From WQXF01 sp031553615 (GTDB lineage Bacteria > Bacillota > Clostridia > Christensenellales > Aristaeellaceae): 64,000 nt of DNA. The position numbers and the translations under genes were made by a program. Positions 1 to 7,792 of this stretch are shown here, in pieces. The first letter of the stretch is position 1, and each line of letters begins with the position of its first letter. The stretch is from assembly GCA_031553615.1 (NCBI GenBank), contig JAVBLJ010000021.1, positions 8,572 through 72,571 on the forward strand, written 5' to 3'. A model generated the notes under the pieces. The model was not told the origin of the DNA. It searched no databases and saw nothing but the letters and a program-made list of their open reading frames with translations.

Positions 1-652
1 TGAGCACCACCCGGTCGGCATAGCGGCGCACCACGTCAAAATCGTGCGAAACGAGCAAAATCGCCAGATGATGCTCCTGCCGCAGATCGACCACCATGCG
101 GTAAAATTGCTCCAGGCCGTTGTGATCCACGCCGGATACCGGCTCATCGAGTATCAGCAAATCCGGGCTGGGGGTGAGCGCCAGGGTGAGCAGCACCCGC
201 TGCAGCTCGCCGCCGGAGAGTGCGCCCAGCCGCCGGTCGATCAACTCCTCGCAGTGGGTAGCGCGCAGCATGGCCCGCACCTGCTCGCGGTCAGCCTTGC
301 GCGTGCCCCGCCACACCGCCCGGCTTTGCGTGGCGGCGCGCAGAAAATCGCACACCGATACCGGCGCGCTTTTGTCGAACGCCATCTGCTGGGGCACGTA
401 GCCGGTGCGCACCGCGCGCATGGCGGTTCCATCGTGGCGCACGTGGCGCACCATGCCTTGGTAGGGCAGCTCGCCCAGCAGCGCGCGCAGCAGCGTGGTC
501 TTGCCCGCGCCGTTCGCGCCGATCAGCGCGGTCAGCTCGCCGCAGTGCACGTGCAGGTCGATATCCCGCAGCAGCACCTGCCCGTCCAACGTGACGGAGA
601 GATGCTCCAGCTCGATGCGGCATAGCTCACAGGAATGTACGTGTTCTTGCAT
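1..652 (-). CDS. znuC: Zinc/manganese ABC transporter ATP-binding protein, ZnuC-like (C-terminus cut by window edge)
   Basis: This is the cytoplasmic ATPase of a metal importer that powers uptake of the ion delivered by the binding protein encoded just upstream (686-1744). About 217 codons are visible, starting at ATG 650-652 behind a GGAGGAGA ribosome binding site. The translation shows Walker A (GANGAGKT), the ABC signature (LSGGE), Walker B (LLILDEP) and the switch histidine (SHD), in the usual order. Only the last few dozen residues lie beyond position 1. The gap to the binding-protein stop is 33 bases, so the two are probably one transcript, with the permease gene expected further left. 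The substrate is inferred from the histidine-rich partner; manganese cannot be excluded. Confidence 0.9.
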   Translation of the reverse strand, partial: MQEHVHSCELCRIELEHLSVTLDGQVLLRDIDLHVHCGELTALIGANGAGKTTLLRALLGELPYQGMVRHVRHDGTAMRAVRTGYVPQQMAFDKSAPVSVCDFLRAATQSRAVWRGTRKADREQVRAMLRATHCEELIDRRLGALSGGELQRVLLTLALTPSPDLLILDEPVSGVDHNGLEQFYRMVVDLRQEHHLAILLVSHDFDVVRRYADRVVL

Positions 653-685
653 GTCTCTCCTCCAGGGGCAGTTTTTGCAGGTCGG

Positions 686-1744
686 TTACTGCAATGCCTC
701 GAGCAGGGTTTGTAGGTTGCGCTCCATGGCCTCCTCGTAGGCGGTGAGGGTCAGGGGGCCGGTCACTACCGGATCGAGGGTGTAGACCGTCGCGCCGCTC
801 TCGCGGGCGATGATCTCGGCCACCCGCCCCGGGTACTGCGGCTCCACGAACAGCGCGGGAATCTCCTTTGCGCGCACCTGATCGACGATATCGATGAGGT
901 CGCGGGTGCCCGGCCCGGTGCCCGGCTCGCGCTCAATTACGCCCGCCACGTGAAAATCAAACGCCTGCGCAAAGTAGGCAAACGCCTCGTGGAAGGTATA
1001 TAGCTCGCGTTCCCGCAGGCTCGAAAGCTCGGCGTGCATTCGCTGGGACAGCGCTTCGAGCCGGGCCGCATAGGCCCCGGCATTGGCCGCATACTGCGCT
1101 GCGTTCGGCGGATCGAGCTCGCCCAGCCGCCGCGCGATGGTGCGCACCTGGGCGGCCGCGTTGCGCGGATCGACCCACACGTGTGGGTTCTCGGAGTGCT
1201 CGTGATCGTGGCCGCCGACCTCTGCGTAAGCATCGTGACCGACCTCTTCGTGATCGTCGTGACCGACCTCTTCGTGATCGTCGTGATCGGCCTCTTCGTG
1301 ATCCTCTGCCTCTTCTTCGTGCTCGTGCTCGTGCCCGTCGTCCGCCAGCAGCGCGATGCCCTCACTGGCCTCGATCACCGGCAGCTCCGGGTGCTGCGCG
1401 CGCACCTTGTCGAGGAAGGGCTCCATGCCCGCGCCGTTGATCACCAGCACGTCGGTGTTTTCCAGCGCGCGCAGATCGCCGGGCAGCAGCTGGTAATCGT
1501 GCAGGCAGCCCACCTCAGGCGCGGCCATGTTGTGCACGCTCACCCCCTCGACTCCCTGCGCCACGTTCGCGGCAAAAAGATACATGGGGTAAAACGAGGT
1601 AACGATGCGCAGCCCGTGCGCGGCCTCCGGCGGCTCCGCCACCCGCGCGCAGCCCGCAGCGCTGCACAGGCAGGCGCAAGCCAACGCCGCCGCAATGCCG
1701 CACTTGGCCCCTCCCATCCCCCTCGATCTCTCCGGTTTTTGCAT
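686..1744 (-). CDS. znuA: Zinc ABC transporter substrate-binding lipoprotein, ZnuA/AdcA type
   Basis: This is an extracellular metal-binding protein anchored to the membrane as a lipoprotein; it captures zinc and passes it to the permease. The N-terminus has a hydrophobic stretch ending in SAAGC, a usable though not ideal lipobox. Family metal ligands are recognisable: His in GCLHDYQ, His in NPHVWVDP, His in FHEAFAYF, and a late Asp in TLDPV. Between the first two lies a long His/Asp/Glu-rich loop (about residues 138-183) typical of zinc rather than manganese members, here built from 8-residue repeats. The start is ATG 1742-1744; a TTG two codons upstream is possible. It begins 36 bases after the deoC stop, so it may be read from the deoC promoter. 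Confidence 0.9.
   Translation of the reverse strand: MQKPERSRGMGGAKCGIAAALACACLCSAAGCARVAEPPEAAHGLRIVTSFYPMYLFAANVAQGVEGVSVHNMAAPEVGCLHDYQLLPGDLRALENTDVLVINGAGMEPFLDKVRAQHPELPVIEASEGIALLADDGHEHEHEEEAEDHEEADHDDHEEVGHDDHEEVGHDAYAEVGGHDHEHSENPHVWVDPRNAAAQVRTIARRLGELDPPNAAQYAANAGAYAARLEALSQRMHAELSSLRERELYTFHEAFAYFAQAFDFHVAGVIEREPGTGPGTRDLIDIVDQVRAKEIPALFVEPQYPGRVAEIIARESGATVYTLDPVVTGPLTLTAYEEAMERNLQTLLEALQ
1231..1316 (-). repeat. 24-bp tandem repeat coding the ZnuA metal-binding loop
   Basis: About three and a half copies of a 24-base unit encode HDDHEEVG-like peptides inside znuA. The unit length keeps the reading frame, so copy-number change by slippage would lengthen or shorten the zinc-binding loop without a frameshift. 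Confidence 0.75.
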
Positions 1745-1780
1745 GCTCAATGCCCCAATACCCCTCGCTCTATATCCTTG

Positions 1781-2515
1781 CTAATACCCTTCCTTGCTCA
1801 GCGCGCCCAGGCTGCCCACGTCCTCGCTGAGCGTGCCCAGCGCGTAGCGGCGCATCGCTTCCTCCATGATGGCCTCGGAGGCTGAGACGCCGCATCGCGA
1901 AGCGCCCACCGCGCGCACCGCCAGCACCGCATCCAAATCGCGGATGCCGCCCGAAGCCTTCACCCGCACCCGGGGCGAAACATGCGCGCGCATCAGCCGC
2001 ACGTCCTCCACGGTCGCTCCACCGGTGCCGTAGCCCGTGGAGGTTTTCACAAAATCCGCACCCGCTCGCTCGCTGATCTCGCAGGCGGCGATCTTCTGGG
2101 CATCGTCGAGGAAACAGGTCTCCAGGATCACCTTCACAATGGCCCCCCGGCGATGCGCCACCTCGACCACGCTGCGAATATCGGTCTCCACAGCCTTACG
2201 ATCCATGGCCTTCATGCAGCCAATGTTGATCACCATATCCAGCTCTTCGCAGCCGTCGTCCATGGCGCGCTCGGCCTCGAATACCTTCACATCGGTGCGA
2301 TGCGCGCCGTGCGGAAAGCCGATCACGGTGCAGACCTTGACATCGCTGCCCCGCAGCAGCTCGGTCACCAGCTTGATATCCCCCGGGCGCGCGCACACCG
2401 AGGCCGTGTTGTATTTCAGGGCGATCTCGCAGCCGATCCGCACATCCTGTTCGGTCAAAAACGGCTGCAAGGTGGAATGATCGAGCATCTTGGCAATAAT
2501 TTCCGGCGTTAACAC
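1781..2515 (-). CDS. deoC: Deoxyribose-phosphate aldolase
   Basis: DeoC cleaves 2-deoxyribose 5-phosphate to glyceraldehyde 3-phosphate and acetaldehyde in deoxynucleoside salvage. The 244-residue protein has the full class I aldolase set: Asp93 in ELDMVINIG, the Schiff-base Lys157 in VKTSTGYG, and Lys186 in VKASGGI. It ends in a C-terminal tyrosine, as in E. coli DERA, where that residue helps catalysis. The start is GTG 2513-2515, nine bases after TAGGAGG; an ATG inside that stretch runs into a stop after four codons. It is first in a minus-strand unit with the zinc transporter genes, and that functional link is not obvious. Confidence 0.95.
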   Translation of the reverse strand: MLTPEIIAKMLDHSTLQPFLTEQDVRIGCEIALKYNTASVCARPGDIKLVTELLRGSDVKVCTVIGFPHGAHRTDVKVFEAERAMDDGCEELDMVINIGCMKAMDRKAVETDIRSVVEVAHRRGAIVKVILETCFLDDAQKIAACEISERAGADFVKTSTGYGTGGATVEDVRLMRAHVSPRVRVKASGGIRDLDAVLAVRAVGASRCGVSASEAIMEEAMRRYALGTLSEDVGSLGALSKEGY

Positions 2516-2607
2516 AGCGTCATCCTCCTACCATTTGGCATACCAGGCATTCCCTATTCTATCCGCAAAGGCACAGGTTTACGTCTCGGGTAGCCATTCG
2601 CCCCTCT

Positions 2608-2636
2608 ATTGTAACAATACGGGGCATACATCGCAA
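2608..2636 (-). promoter_or_regulatory. Probable sigma-A promoter for deoC
   Basis: The minus strand reads TTGCGA (2631-2636), a 17-base spacer, then TACAAT (2608-2613). The expected transcript start is near 2601, giving a leader of about 85 bases before deoC. The -35 lies immediately beside the livF terminator. Confidence 0.65.
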
Positions 2637-2637
2637 C

Positions 2638-2676
2638 AAAAAACGCCGCCACGCGATCGAAAGGATACGCGGCAGC
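2638..2676 (-). terminator. Rho-independent terminator of the liv operon
   Basis: Just after the livF stop the minus strand forms a GC-rich imperfect stem (arms 2668-2676 and 2644-2655) around an A/T-rich loop, followed by a run of six T (2638-2643). Confidence 0.75.
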
Positions 2677-2688
2677 GATAGCGGCCAA

Positions 2689-3399
2689 TCAATGGCCCAG
2701 GTAAGCCTTGCGGATCGCGTCATCGTCCATCAGTTCCTTGGCGTCGCCGCTGCCCACGATGCGTCCGGTCTCCAGCACGTACGCGCGATCGGCGATGGAG
2801 AGCGCCATGCGGGCGTTCTGCTCCACCAGCAGCACGGTGGTGCCGCTCTGGTGCACGTCGGAGATGATGCTGAATATCTCCTTAACCAATATGGGCGAAA
2901 GGCCCATAGAGGGCTCATCGAGCATGAGCAGCTTGGGCTTGCTCATCAGCGCGCGGCCCATGGCCAGCATCTGCTGCTCGCCGCCCGAAAGTGTACCCGC
3001 CAGCTGCTTTCGCCGCTCCGCCAGGCGCGGGAAGCGCTCAAACACGTGGGCGTACCCCTCTTCGATGGCGGCACGGTCGGTTTGGATAAACGCGCCCATC
3101 TCCAGGTTTTCCATCACCGTCATCTGCTGAAAAACGCGGCGACCCTCCGGCACCTGCGCCAGGCCGAGCTTCACGATGTTGTGCGGCTCGGTGTTGCGCA
3201 GGTTCTGCCCGGTGTATTCCACCGAGCCGCTCTTGGCGCGCAGCAGGCCGGAGACCGTCTTGAGCACGGTCGATTTGCCCGCGCCGTTTGCGCCGATCAG
3301 CGTAACGACCTCGCCCTGCTTTACCTCGAAGGAAACGCCGTGCAGCGCGTGAATCGCGCCGTAGTATACCTCAATTTCCTTTACAACGAGCATGCTCAT
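2689..3399 (-). CDS. livF: Branched-chain amino acid ABC transporter ATP-binding protein LivF
   Basis: This is one of the two ATPases of a LIV-type importer for leucine, isoleucine, valine or related amino acids. The 236-residue protein has Walker A GANGAGKS (36-43), signature LSGGEQQ, Walker B LLMLDEPS and the switch region LLVEQN, the normal LivF set and length. Its ATG overlaps the stop of the upstream permease-ATPase fusion as ATGA, and a GAGGAGG sits inside the end of that gene, so the two are translationally coupled. The other ATPase (LivG) is the C-terminal half of that fusion. Confidence 0.93.
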   Translation of the reverse strand: MSMLVVKEIEVYYGAIHALHGVSFEVKQGEVVTLIGANGAGKSTVLKTVSGLLRAKSGSVEYTGQNLRNTEPHNIVKLGLAQVPEGRRVFQQMTVMENLEMGAFIQTDRAAIEEGYAHVFERFPRLAERRKQLAGTLSGGEQQMLAMGRALMSKPKLLMLDEPSMGLSPILVKEIFSIISDVHQSGTTVLLVEQNARMALSIADRAYVLETGRIVGSGDAKELMDDDAIRKAYLGH

Positions 3400-5240
3400 T
3401 CCTCCTCACTGCCCAGGTACGCGCCGATGACCTTGCTGTTGGCGCTGATCTCATCCGGCGCGCCGGCGGCGATGATTTGGCCGTAATCGAGCACCACCAA
3501 GCGCTCGCAGATACCCATCACCAGCCGCATGTCGTGCTCGATGAGCAGTATCGCCACGCCGAAGGTATCGCGGATGAGGCGGATGGTGTCCATCAGCTCC
3601 TGCGTCTCGGTGGGGTTCATGCCCGCGGCAGGCTCATCCAGCAGCAGCAACTTGGGGTTGGAGGCCAGTGCGCGCGCGATCTCCAGCTTGCGCTGCTGGC
3701 CGTAGGGCAGGTTCTTCGCATCCTTGGCGGCCAGCGCGCCCATGCCAAATACGTGCAGCAGCTCGCGAGCGCGCGCATCGGCCCGCTTTTCCTCAAACCA
3801 GAAGCGTGGCAGGCGCAATATGCCCTCAAGCTGGGTGTACTGCATCTGGTTGTGGTAGGCGACCTTCACGTTGTCCAGCACGCTCAGGTTCTTGAAAAGG
3901 CGGATGTTTTGGAACGTGCGGGCGATGCCGACCTGGGTGATCTCGTAGGTGGGCAGGCCCACAATGCTCTTGCCCTCCACCTCGATGGTGCCGTTGGTGG
4001 GCGTGTATACGTTGGTCAGCAGGTTGAACACCGTGGTCTTGCCCGCGCCGTTGGGGCCGATCAGGCCCACGATCTCCCCGGGCTTGATGTTCAGCCCGAA
4101 GTCGTTAAGCGCCTTGAGCCCGCCGAACTGAATGCCCAGGTGGGTCGTTTCCAGCAGCACGGGCTGGATGGGCGTCTTTGGGTTGGTGAGGCCGTGGCCC
4201 GAACGGTAAGCCTCCACCTGGGCGGCGCGGCGTTCGTTGAACGTGCGCTCGGCCTCGGCGGCCTCCAGCTCGGCATCGGGCTTGCGGTGCAGCAGCCAGT
4301 TCAGGCAGCCGGAGAGCGAGAACTCCTTGGTGCCCAGCAGGCCCGAGGGGCGGAACAACATCATAAGAATGAGCAGCAGCGAGTAGACCAGCATCTGGTA
4401 ATCCAGCAGCTCGGGCACCTGGCTCAGCAGCGCGGGAATCAGCGTGAGCACCACGGCCGCGCCGATCGCACCGGTGATCGAGCCCATGCCGCCCAGCACC
4501 ACCATCACCAGATATTCGATGGATTTGGTGAACGCGAAATCCTTGGGGGCAAGCACGCCCATGCGGTGGGCGTAGAGTCCGCCGGCCACGCCCGCGAAGA
4601 ACGCGGAGAGCGTGAACGCGAATATCTTGTAATACGTGGTCGGTATGCCCGAAGCCTCGGCGGCCACCGGATCCTCGCGAATGGAGAGGATGGCGCGGCC
4701 ATGGCGCGAGCGGCCCAGCGTGAACATCACCGCCACTACGATCACCATCACCACGTACACGTAGGTGAAGGTGGTCACGCGCGGAATGGCGCGCAGGCCC
4801 TTCGCGCCTCCGGTGAAGCTCAGGTTGGTGATGAGCACGCGGATGATTTCGCCAAAGCCCAGCGTGATGATGGCCAGGTAATCGCCCTTGAGCCGCAGCG
4901 CCGGTATGCCGATGATCACGCCGAATATCGCCGCCACCAGGCCGCCAAACAGCAGGCTGAGCACCAGCGATAGGTTGGGGTCGAGCCCCATGTGGAGGGA
5001 GAACAGCGCGGCCGCATAGGCGCCGACGCTCATAAACCCAGCATGACCCAGCGCCAGCTGGCCCAGCAGGCCGGTGGTCAGGTTCAGGCTAACCGCCATG
5101 ATGACCGCCACGCCCACGGTGAGCAACATGCCCTGGTAGTACTTGTTGATCGCGCCGCTATCGATGAGCACCATGGCGAGCACGTAAACCACCGCTACCG
5201 CCACCAGGTTCAGGAGATACGAACGGAATTTTTTCTTCAT
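3396..5240 (-). CDS. LivM-LivG fusion: branched-chain amino acid ABC permease plus ATP-binding domain
   Basis: One 614-residue polypeptide carries two importer subunits that are usually separate. Residues 1 to about 305 are a LivM permease with many membrane segments, including the LivM-like GLLGQLALGHAGFM and the later SIREDPVAAEASGI cytoplasmic loop. A charged linker follows (about 310-362). Residues from about 363 are a complete LivG ATPase with Walker A GPNGAGKT (395-402), signature LPYGQQRK and Walker B LLLLDEPAAG. No stop or frame change interrupts the join. The fusion fixes a 1:1 permease:ATPase ratio. It lies between livH and livF and overlaps livF by four bases. Similar fusions exist in other Firmicutes to my knowledge. 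Confidence 0.93.
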   Translation of the reverse strand: MKKKFRSYLLNLVAVAVVYVLAMVLIDSGAINKYYQGMLLTVGVAVIMAVSLNLTTGLLGQLALGHAGFMSVGAYAAALFSLHMGLDPNLSLVLSLLFGGLVAAIFGVIIGIPALRLKGDYLAIITLGFGEIIRVLITNLSFTGGAKGLRAIPRVTTFTYVYVVMVIVVAVMFTLGRSRHGRAILSIREDPVAAEASGIPTTYYKIFAFTLSAFFAGVAGGLYAHRMGVLAPKDFAFTKSIEYLVMVVLGGMGSITGAIGAAVVLTLIPALLSQVPELLDYQMLVYSLLLILMMLFRPSGLLGTKEFSLSGCLNWLLHRKPDAELEAAEAERTFNERRAAQVEAYRSGHGLTNPKTPIQPVLLETTHLGIQFGGLKALNDFGLNIKPGEIVGLIGPNGAGKTTVFNLLTNVYTPTNGTIEVEGKSIVGLPTYEITQVGIARTFQNIRLFKNLSVLDNVKVAYHNQMQYTQLEGILRLPRFWFEEKRADARARELLHVFGMGALAAKDAKNLPYGQQRKLEIARALASNPKLLLLDEPAAGMNPTETQELMDTIRLIRDTFGVAILLIEHDMRLVMGICERLVVLDYGQIIAAGAPDEISANSKVIGAYLGSEEE

Positions 5241-5250
5241 CGTGGCGGCC

Positions 5251-6126
5251 CTACACTTTCTCTCGGGTGCGCTTGCCCAGGATGCCCGAGGGCTTCACGA
5301 GCAGCACCACGATCAATATGCCAAATACCACCGCATCCGCCCACTGGGAGGAGATGTAGCCCTTGGTCATGCTCTCGGCCACGCCCATCACGAAGCCGCC
5401 CAGCATGGCCCCGGGCAGCACGCCAATGCCGCCCAGCACCGCCGCCACAAAAGCTTTCAGCCCGGGTAGCGAACCCATGGTCGGGGCGACCGTGGGGTAG
5501 GCCGAGCAGTACAGCACCGCGCCGATGGCGGCCAGTGCCGAACCGATGGCGAAGGTGATGGATATGGTGGTGTTCACATTGATACCCATAAGCTGCGCCG
5601 CGCCCGTATCCTCGGAGACCGCACGCATCGCCTTGCCCATTTTTGTGTTGCGGACGAAAAGTTGCAGGCCCACCATCAGCAGCACCGATACCGCTACGGT
5701 GATCAGCGTAGTCAGGCTGACGCGCACCCCGCCCAGCATATAGGACACTGAAGGCAATATGGAGGGATAGGTGCGCGGTGTGGGCGAGAATATGAGCTGC
5801 GCGATGTTCTGTAGCAGCAGGCTGACCCCAATGGCAGTGATCAGCGAAGTGATGCGCGGCAGCGCGCGCAGCGGCTTGTACGCGATGCGCTCAATCGTCA
5901 CGCCCATCAGGGCACAGAACAGCATGGTCAGCGGTATCGAAATCCAGAAGGGCAGCCCCGCCATGGTCATAAGCACCATGGAAAAGTACGCGCCCACCAT
6001 GATGATGTCGCCGTGGGCAAAGTTGATCAGTTTCACGATGCCGTACACCATCGTGTAGCCCAACGCGATTAGCGCATAAATGCTGCCCACGTGTAGGCCG
6101 TTGATCAGCTGATTGACGAATAGCAT
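5251..6126 (-). CDS. livH: Branched-chain amino acid ABC transporter permease LivH
   Basis: This is the second membrane permease of the LIV-type importer, with about eight hydrophobic segments. It carries the typical LivH N-terminus (NQLINGLHVGSIYALIALG) and the later ALGVTIER-like and GLKAFVAAVLGGIG motifs. ATG 6124-6126 is preferred because family members begin about six residues before the QLINGL motif. An in-frame ATG at 6145-6147 would add seven residues; neither has a strong ribosome binding site. Eleven bases separate its stop from the livMG start. The 200-base spacer upstream, towards livK, holds a strong hairpin (6267-6303). Confidence 0.92.
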   Translation of the reverse strand: MLFVNQLINGLHVGSIYALIALGYTMVYGIVKLINFAHGDIIMVGAYFSMVLMTMAGLPFWISIPLTMLFCALMGVTIERIAYKPLRALPRITSLITAIGVSLLLQNIAQLIFSPTPRTYPSILPSVSYMLGGVRVSLTTLITVAVSVLLMVGLQLFVRNTKMGKAMRAVSEDTGAAQLMGINVNTTISITFAIGSALAAIGAVLYCSAYPTVAPTMGSLPGLKAFVAAVLGGIGVLPGAMLGGFVMGVAESMTKGYISSQWADAVVFGILIVVLLVKPSGILGKRTREKV

Positions 6127-6266
6127 GCCTTCACCATCCCATCGCATTCCAATAAAATTGTGCGTGCAAAAATCGTGCGTTGATTATGCACTCGGCAACC
6201 GGGTGCCGTATTGTATACCATCATAGCAAAAAAATGCATCCAAAAGCAAGAAAAAGCTGTGAATAT

Positions 6267-6303
6267 GCAGAACCTGCGGACGACGTTGCCCGCAGGTTGC
6301 TGC
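6267..6303 (-). terminator. Hairpin between livK and livH (attenuator or partial terminator)
   Basis: Arms GCAGAACCTGCGG (6267-6279) and its complement (6290-6303) pair over 13 base pairs with one bulged base. On the minus strand a T-rich stretch follows about 10 bases later. A leaky terminator or 3'-end stabiliser here would give more binding protein than permease, a common arrangement. Confidence 0.55.
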
Positions 6304-6354
6304 CTGATTGCGTTATGTGATTGGGAGCTTTGCGGGAAACCGGCCTTTAACCGA

Positions 6355-7512
6355 TCACGGCGCAACGACGGTCTTGAGGTACTTGGTGCCATCCTCTTTG
6401 TAGGACATGACGTACGCGCTCTTGATCGGGTCGTTGTGATCGTCGAACACGATGGTGCCGGTAACGCAGTTGAAGGTGCCGGTCTTCATGGCGGCAGTGA
6501 CCTTGGCGTAGTCGGTGCCACCCGCAGCCTTGATGGCTTCGCAGAGGATCAGCGCGGCATCGTAGCCCGTCGCGTTGAACGAGCTGGCGGGCGTGCGGCC
6601 ATACTCGGCCTCAAAACCGGTGAAGAACGCCTTGACGACTTCGTTCTCGGCCTCGGAGGTGAAGTGATCGGTGTAGACCACGTTGGTCAGCAGCGCCTTG
6701 TCTTCGATGACGGTTTCGACGCGGCCCATGCCGTCGGCGCCCAGAATCGGCACGTTGAGGCCGACTTCCTGCGCCTGCTTGATGATGAGCGCGGCGGGGC
6801 CGTAGTAGAACGGCAGGTAGAGCACATCGGGGCTCTGGGCGGCGATGTTGGTCAGCTGGGCTTTGAAATCGACATCCAAGCCGGTGCCCGCTTCGTAGGC
6901 GACGATTTCCAGGTTGTTCTCGCCCGCATACTTTTTGAAGGACTCGGCCAGGCCGGTGTTGTAATCGTCGGAGGAATCGTAGAGCACGGCGGCCTTGACG
7001 GCCTTGTATTCGCTCACCGCGTACTTGGCCATGACCGAGGCCTGGAACGGATCGAGGAAGCAGGAGCGGAAGTAGTTGGGCTTGTCGGTGGTGACATCGT
7101 AGTTGGTGGCGGAGGCGGTGATCATCGGGATGCCGATTCCCACAGCCAGGTCGCCCACAGCCAGGGAGGGGGTGGAGGTCACGTCGCCGATGATGGCGAC
7201 CACGCCGTCCTTGTCGACCAGCTTGTTGTAGCCATCGACCGCCTTGGTGGCGTCGCCCATCTCGTCGAACCAAACGATCTCAACGGTTTTGCCGTCGAGG
7301 CCGCCCGCCGCGTTGAGCTGCTTGATGTAGAGATCCACGCCTTCGCGAACCGCGATGCCGTACTGAGCGACTTCACCGGTCAGCGGGGCCAGGCCACCAA
7401 CCTTGATGGTATTGGCCTTCGGCGTAGTCACCAGCTTGCTCAGAGCAAACGCAACCACAGCCAAGGCAAGCACAGACGCAACCAGGATGATAAAGAGCTT
7501 ACGATTTTTCAT
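6355..7512 (-). CDS. livK: Branched-chain amino acid ABC transporter substrate-binding protein
   Basis: This is the extracellular amino acid receptor of the LIV importer, a periplasmic-binding-protein type I fold. The mature part opens with IKVGGLAPLTGEVAQYG and contains DVTSTPSLAVG and the late FNATGYDAALIL segment expected for the family. The N-terminus is a basic stretch plus about 18 hydrophobic residues (about 6-24), but no cysteine follows. It therefore lacks the lipobox usual in Gram-positive binding proteins and may stay anchored by an uncleaved signal. The start ATG follows TAGGAGG by eight bases. The gene leads the liv operon behind a clear promoter. The exact ligand within the family is not resolved. 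Confidence 0.9.
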   Translation of the reverse strand: MKNRKLFIILVASVLALAVVAFALSKLVTTPKANTIKVGGLAPLTGEVAQYGIAVREGVDLYIKQLNAAGGLDGKTVEIVWFDEMGDATKAVDGYNKLVDKDGVVAIIGDVTSTPSLAVGDLAVGIGIPMITASATNYDVTTDKPNYFRSCFLDPFQASVMAKYAVSEYKAVKAAVLYDSSDDYNTGLAESFKKYAGENNLEIVAYEAGTGLDVDFKAQLTNIAAQSPDVLYLPFYYGPAALIIKQAQEVGLNVPILGADGMGRVETVIEDKALLTNVVYTDHFTSEAENEVVKAFFTGFEAEYGRTPASSFNATGYDAALILCEAIKAAGGTDYAKVTAAMKTGTFNCVTGTIVFDDHNDPIKSAYVMSYKEDGTKYLKTVVAP

Positions 7513-7553
7513 GATTTTTCCTCCTACAGCGCCTCTTCGGCATCTTTCGGTAT

Positions 7554-7582
7554 ATTATACCTATATGCGCGCGGGGAAGCAA
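7554..7582 (-). promoter_or_regulatory. Sigma-A promoter for the liv operon
   Basis: The minus strand has TTGCTT (7577-7582), a 17-base spacer and a perfect TATAAT (7554-7559), ending about 40 bases before the livK start codon. Confidence 0.8.
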
Positions 7583-7620
7583 GCCCTTTTTTTGCATTGT
7601 ATACGATACCCTGCAAGATG

Positions 7621-7636
7621 TTAGAATGCTTCCTGC
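7621..7636. promoter_or_regulatory. Possible operator upstream of livK promoter
   Basis: GAATGCTTCCT here matches the core of the 20-bp unit repeated three times at 54501-54560 (half-palindromic GGAA-TGC-TTCC). It sits about 40 bases upstream of the livK -35. One degenerate copy is weak evidence on its own. Confidence 0.3.
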
Positions 7637-7685
7637 AAAACGCACATCTCCGCCGCGCGCTCGCGTTTATTTGTCAATGCTCTCT

Positions 7686-7734
7686 AAAAAAGCTGCTCGG
7701 CACGATGCACCGCCGAAAGGCGCAGGATGCATCG
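7686..7734 (-). terminator. Terminator of the purine operon
   Basis: CGATGCA (7703-7709) pairs with TGCATCG (7728-7734), with a second inner CGCC/GGCG helix closed by GAAA. On the minus strand a run of six T (7686-7691) follows. It lies about 60 bases after the purD stop. Confidence 0.65.
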
Positions 7735-7792
7735 CACCGCAGGTTTATGCAATTTCGCCGTGCGCGGCGGGTCTCCCCCTGTGCGCTTGCGC

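Noticed and set aside
1231..1316. Regular repeats considered as a CRISPR array
   Set aside because: The units are contiguous without unique spacers and encode an in-frame His-rich loop of ZnuA.
3477..4973. Long open frame of about 500 codons on plus opposite livMG
   Set aside because: Antisense shadow of the LivM-LivG fusion, with low-complexity His/Gln/Ala content and no recognisable fold.
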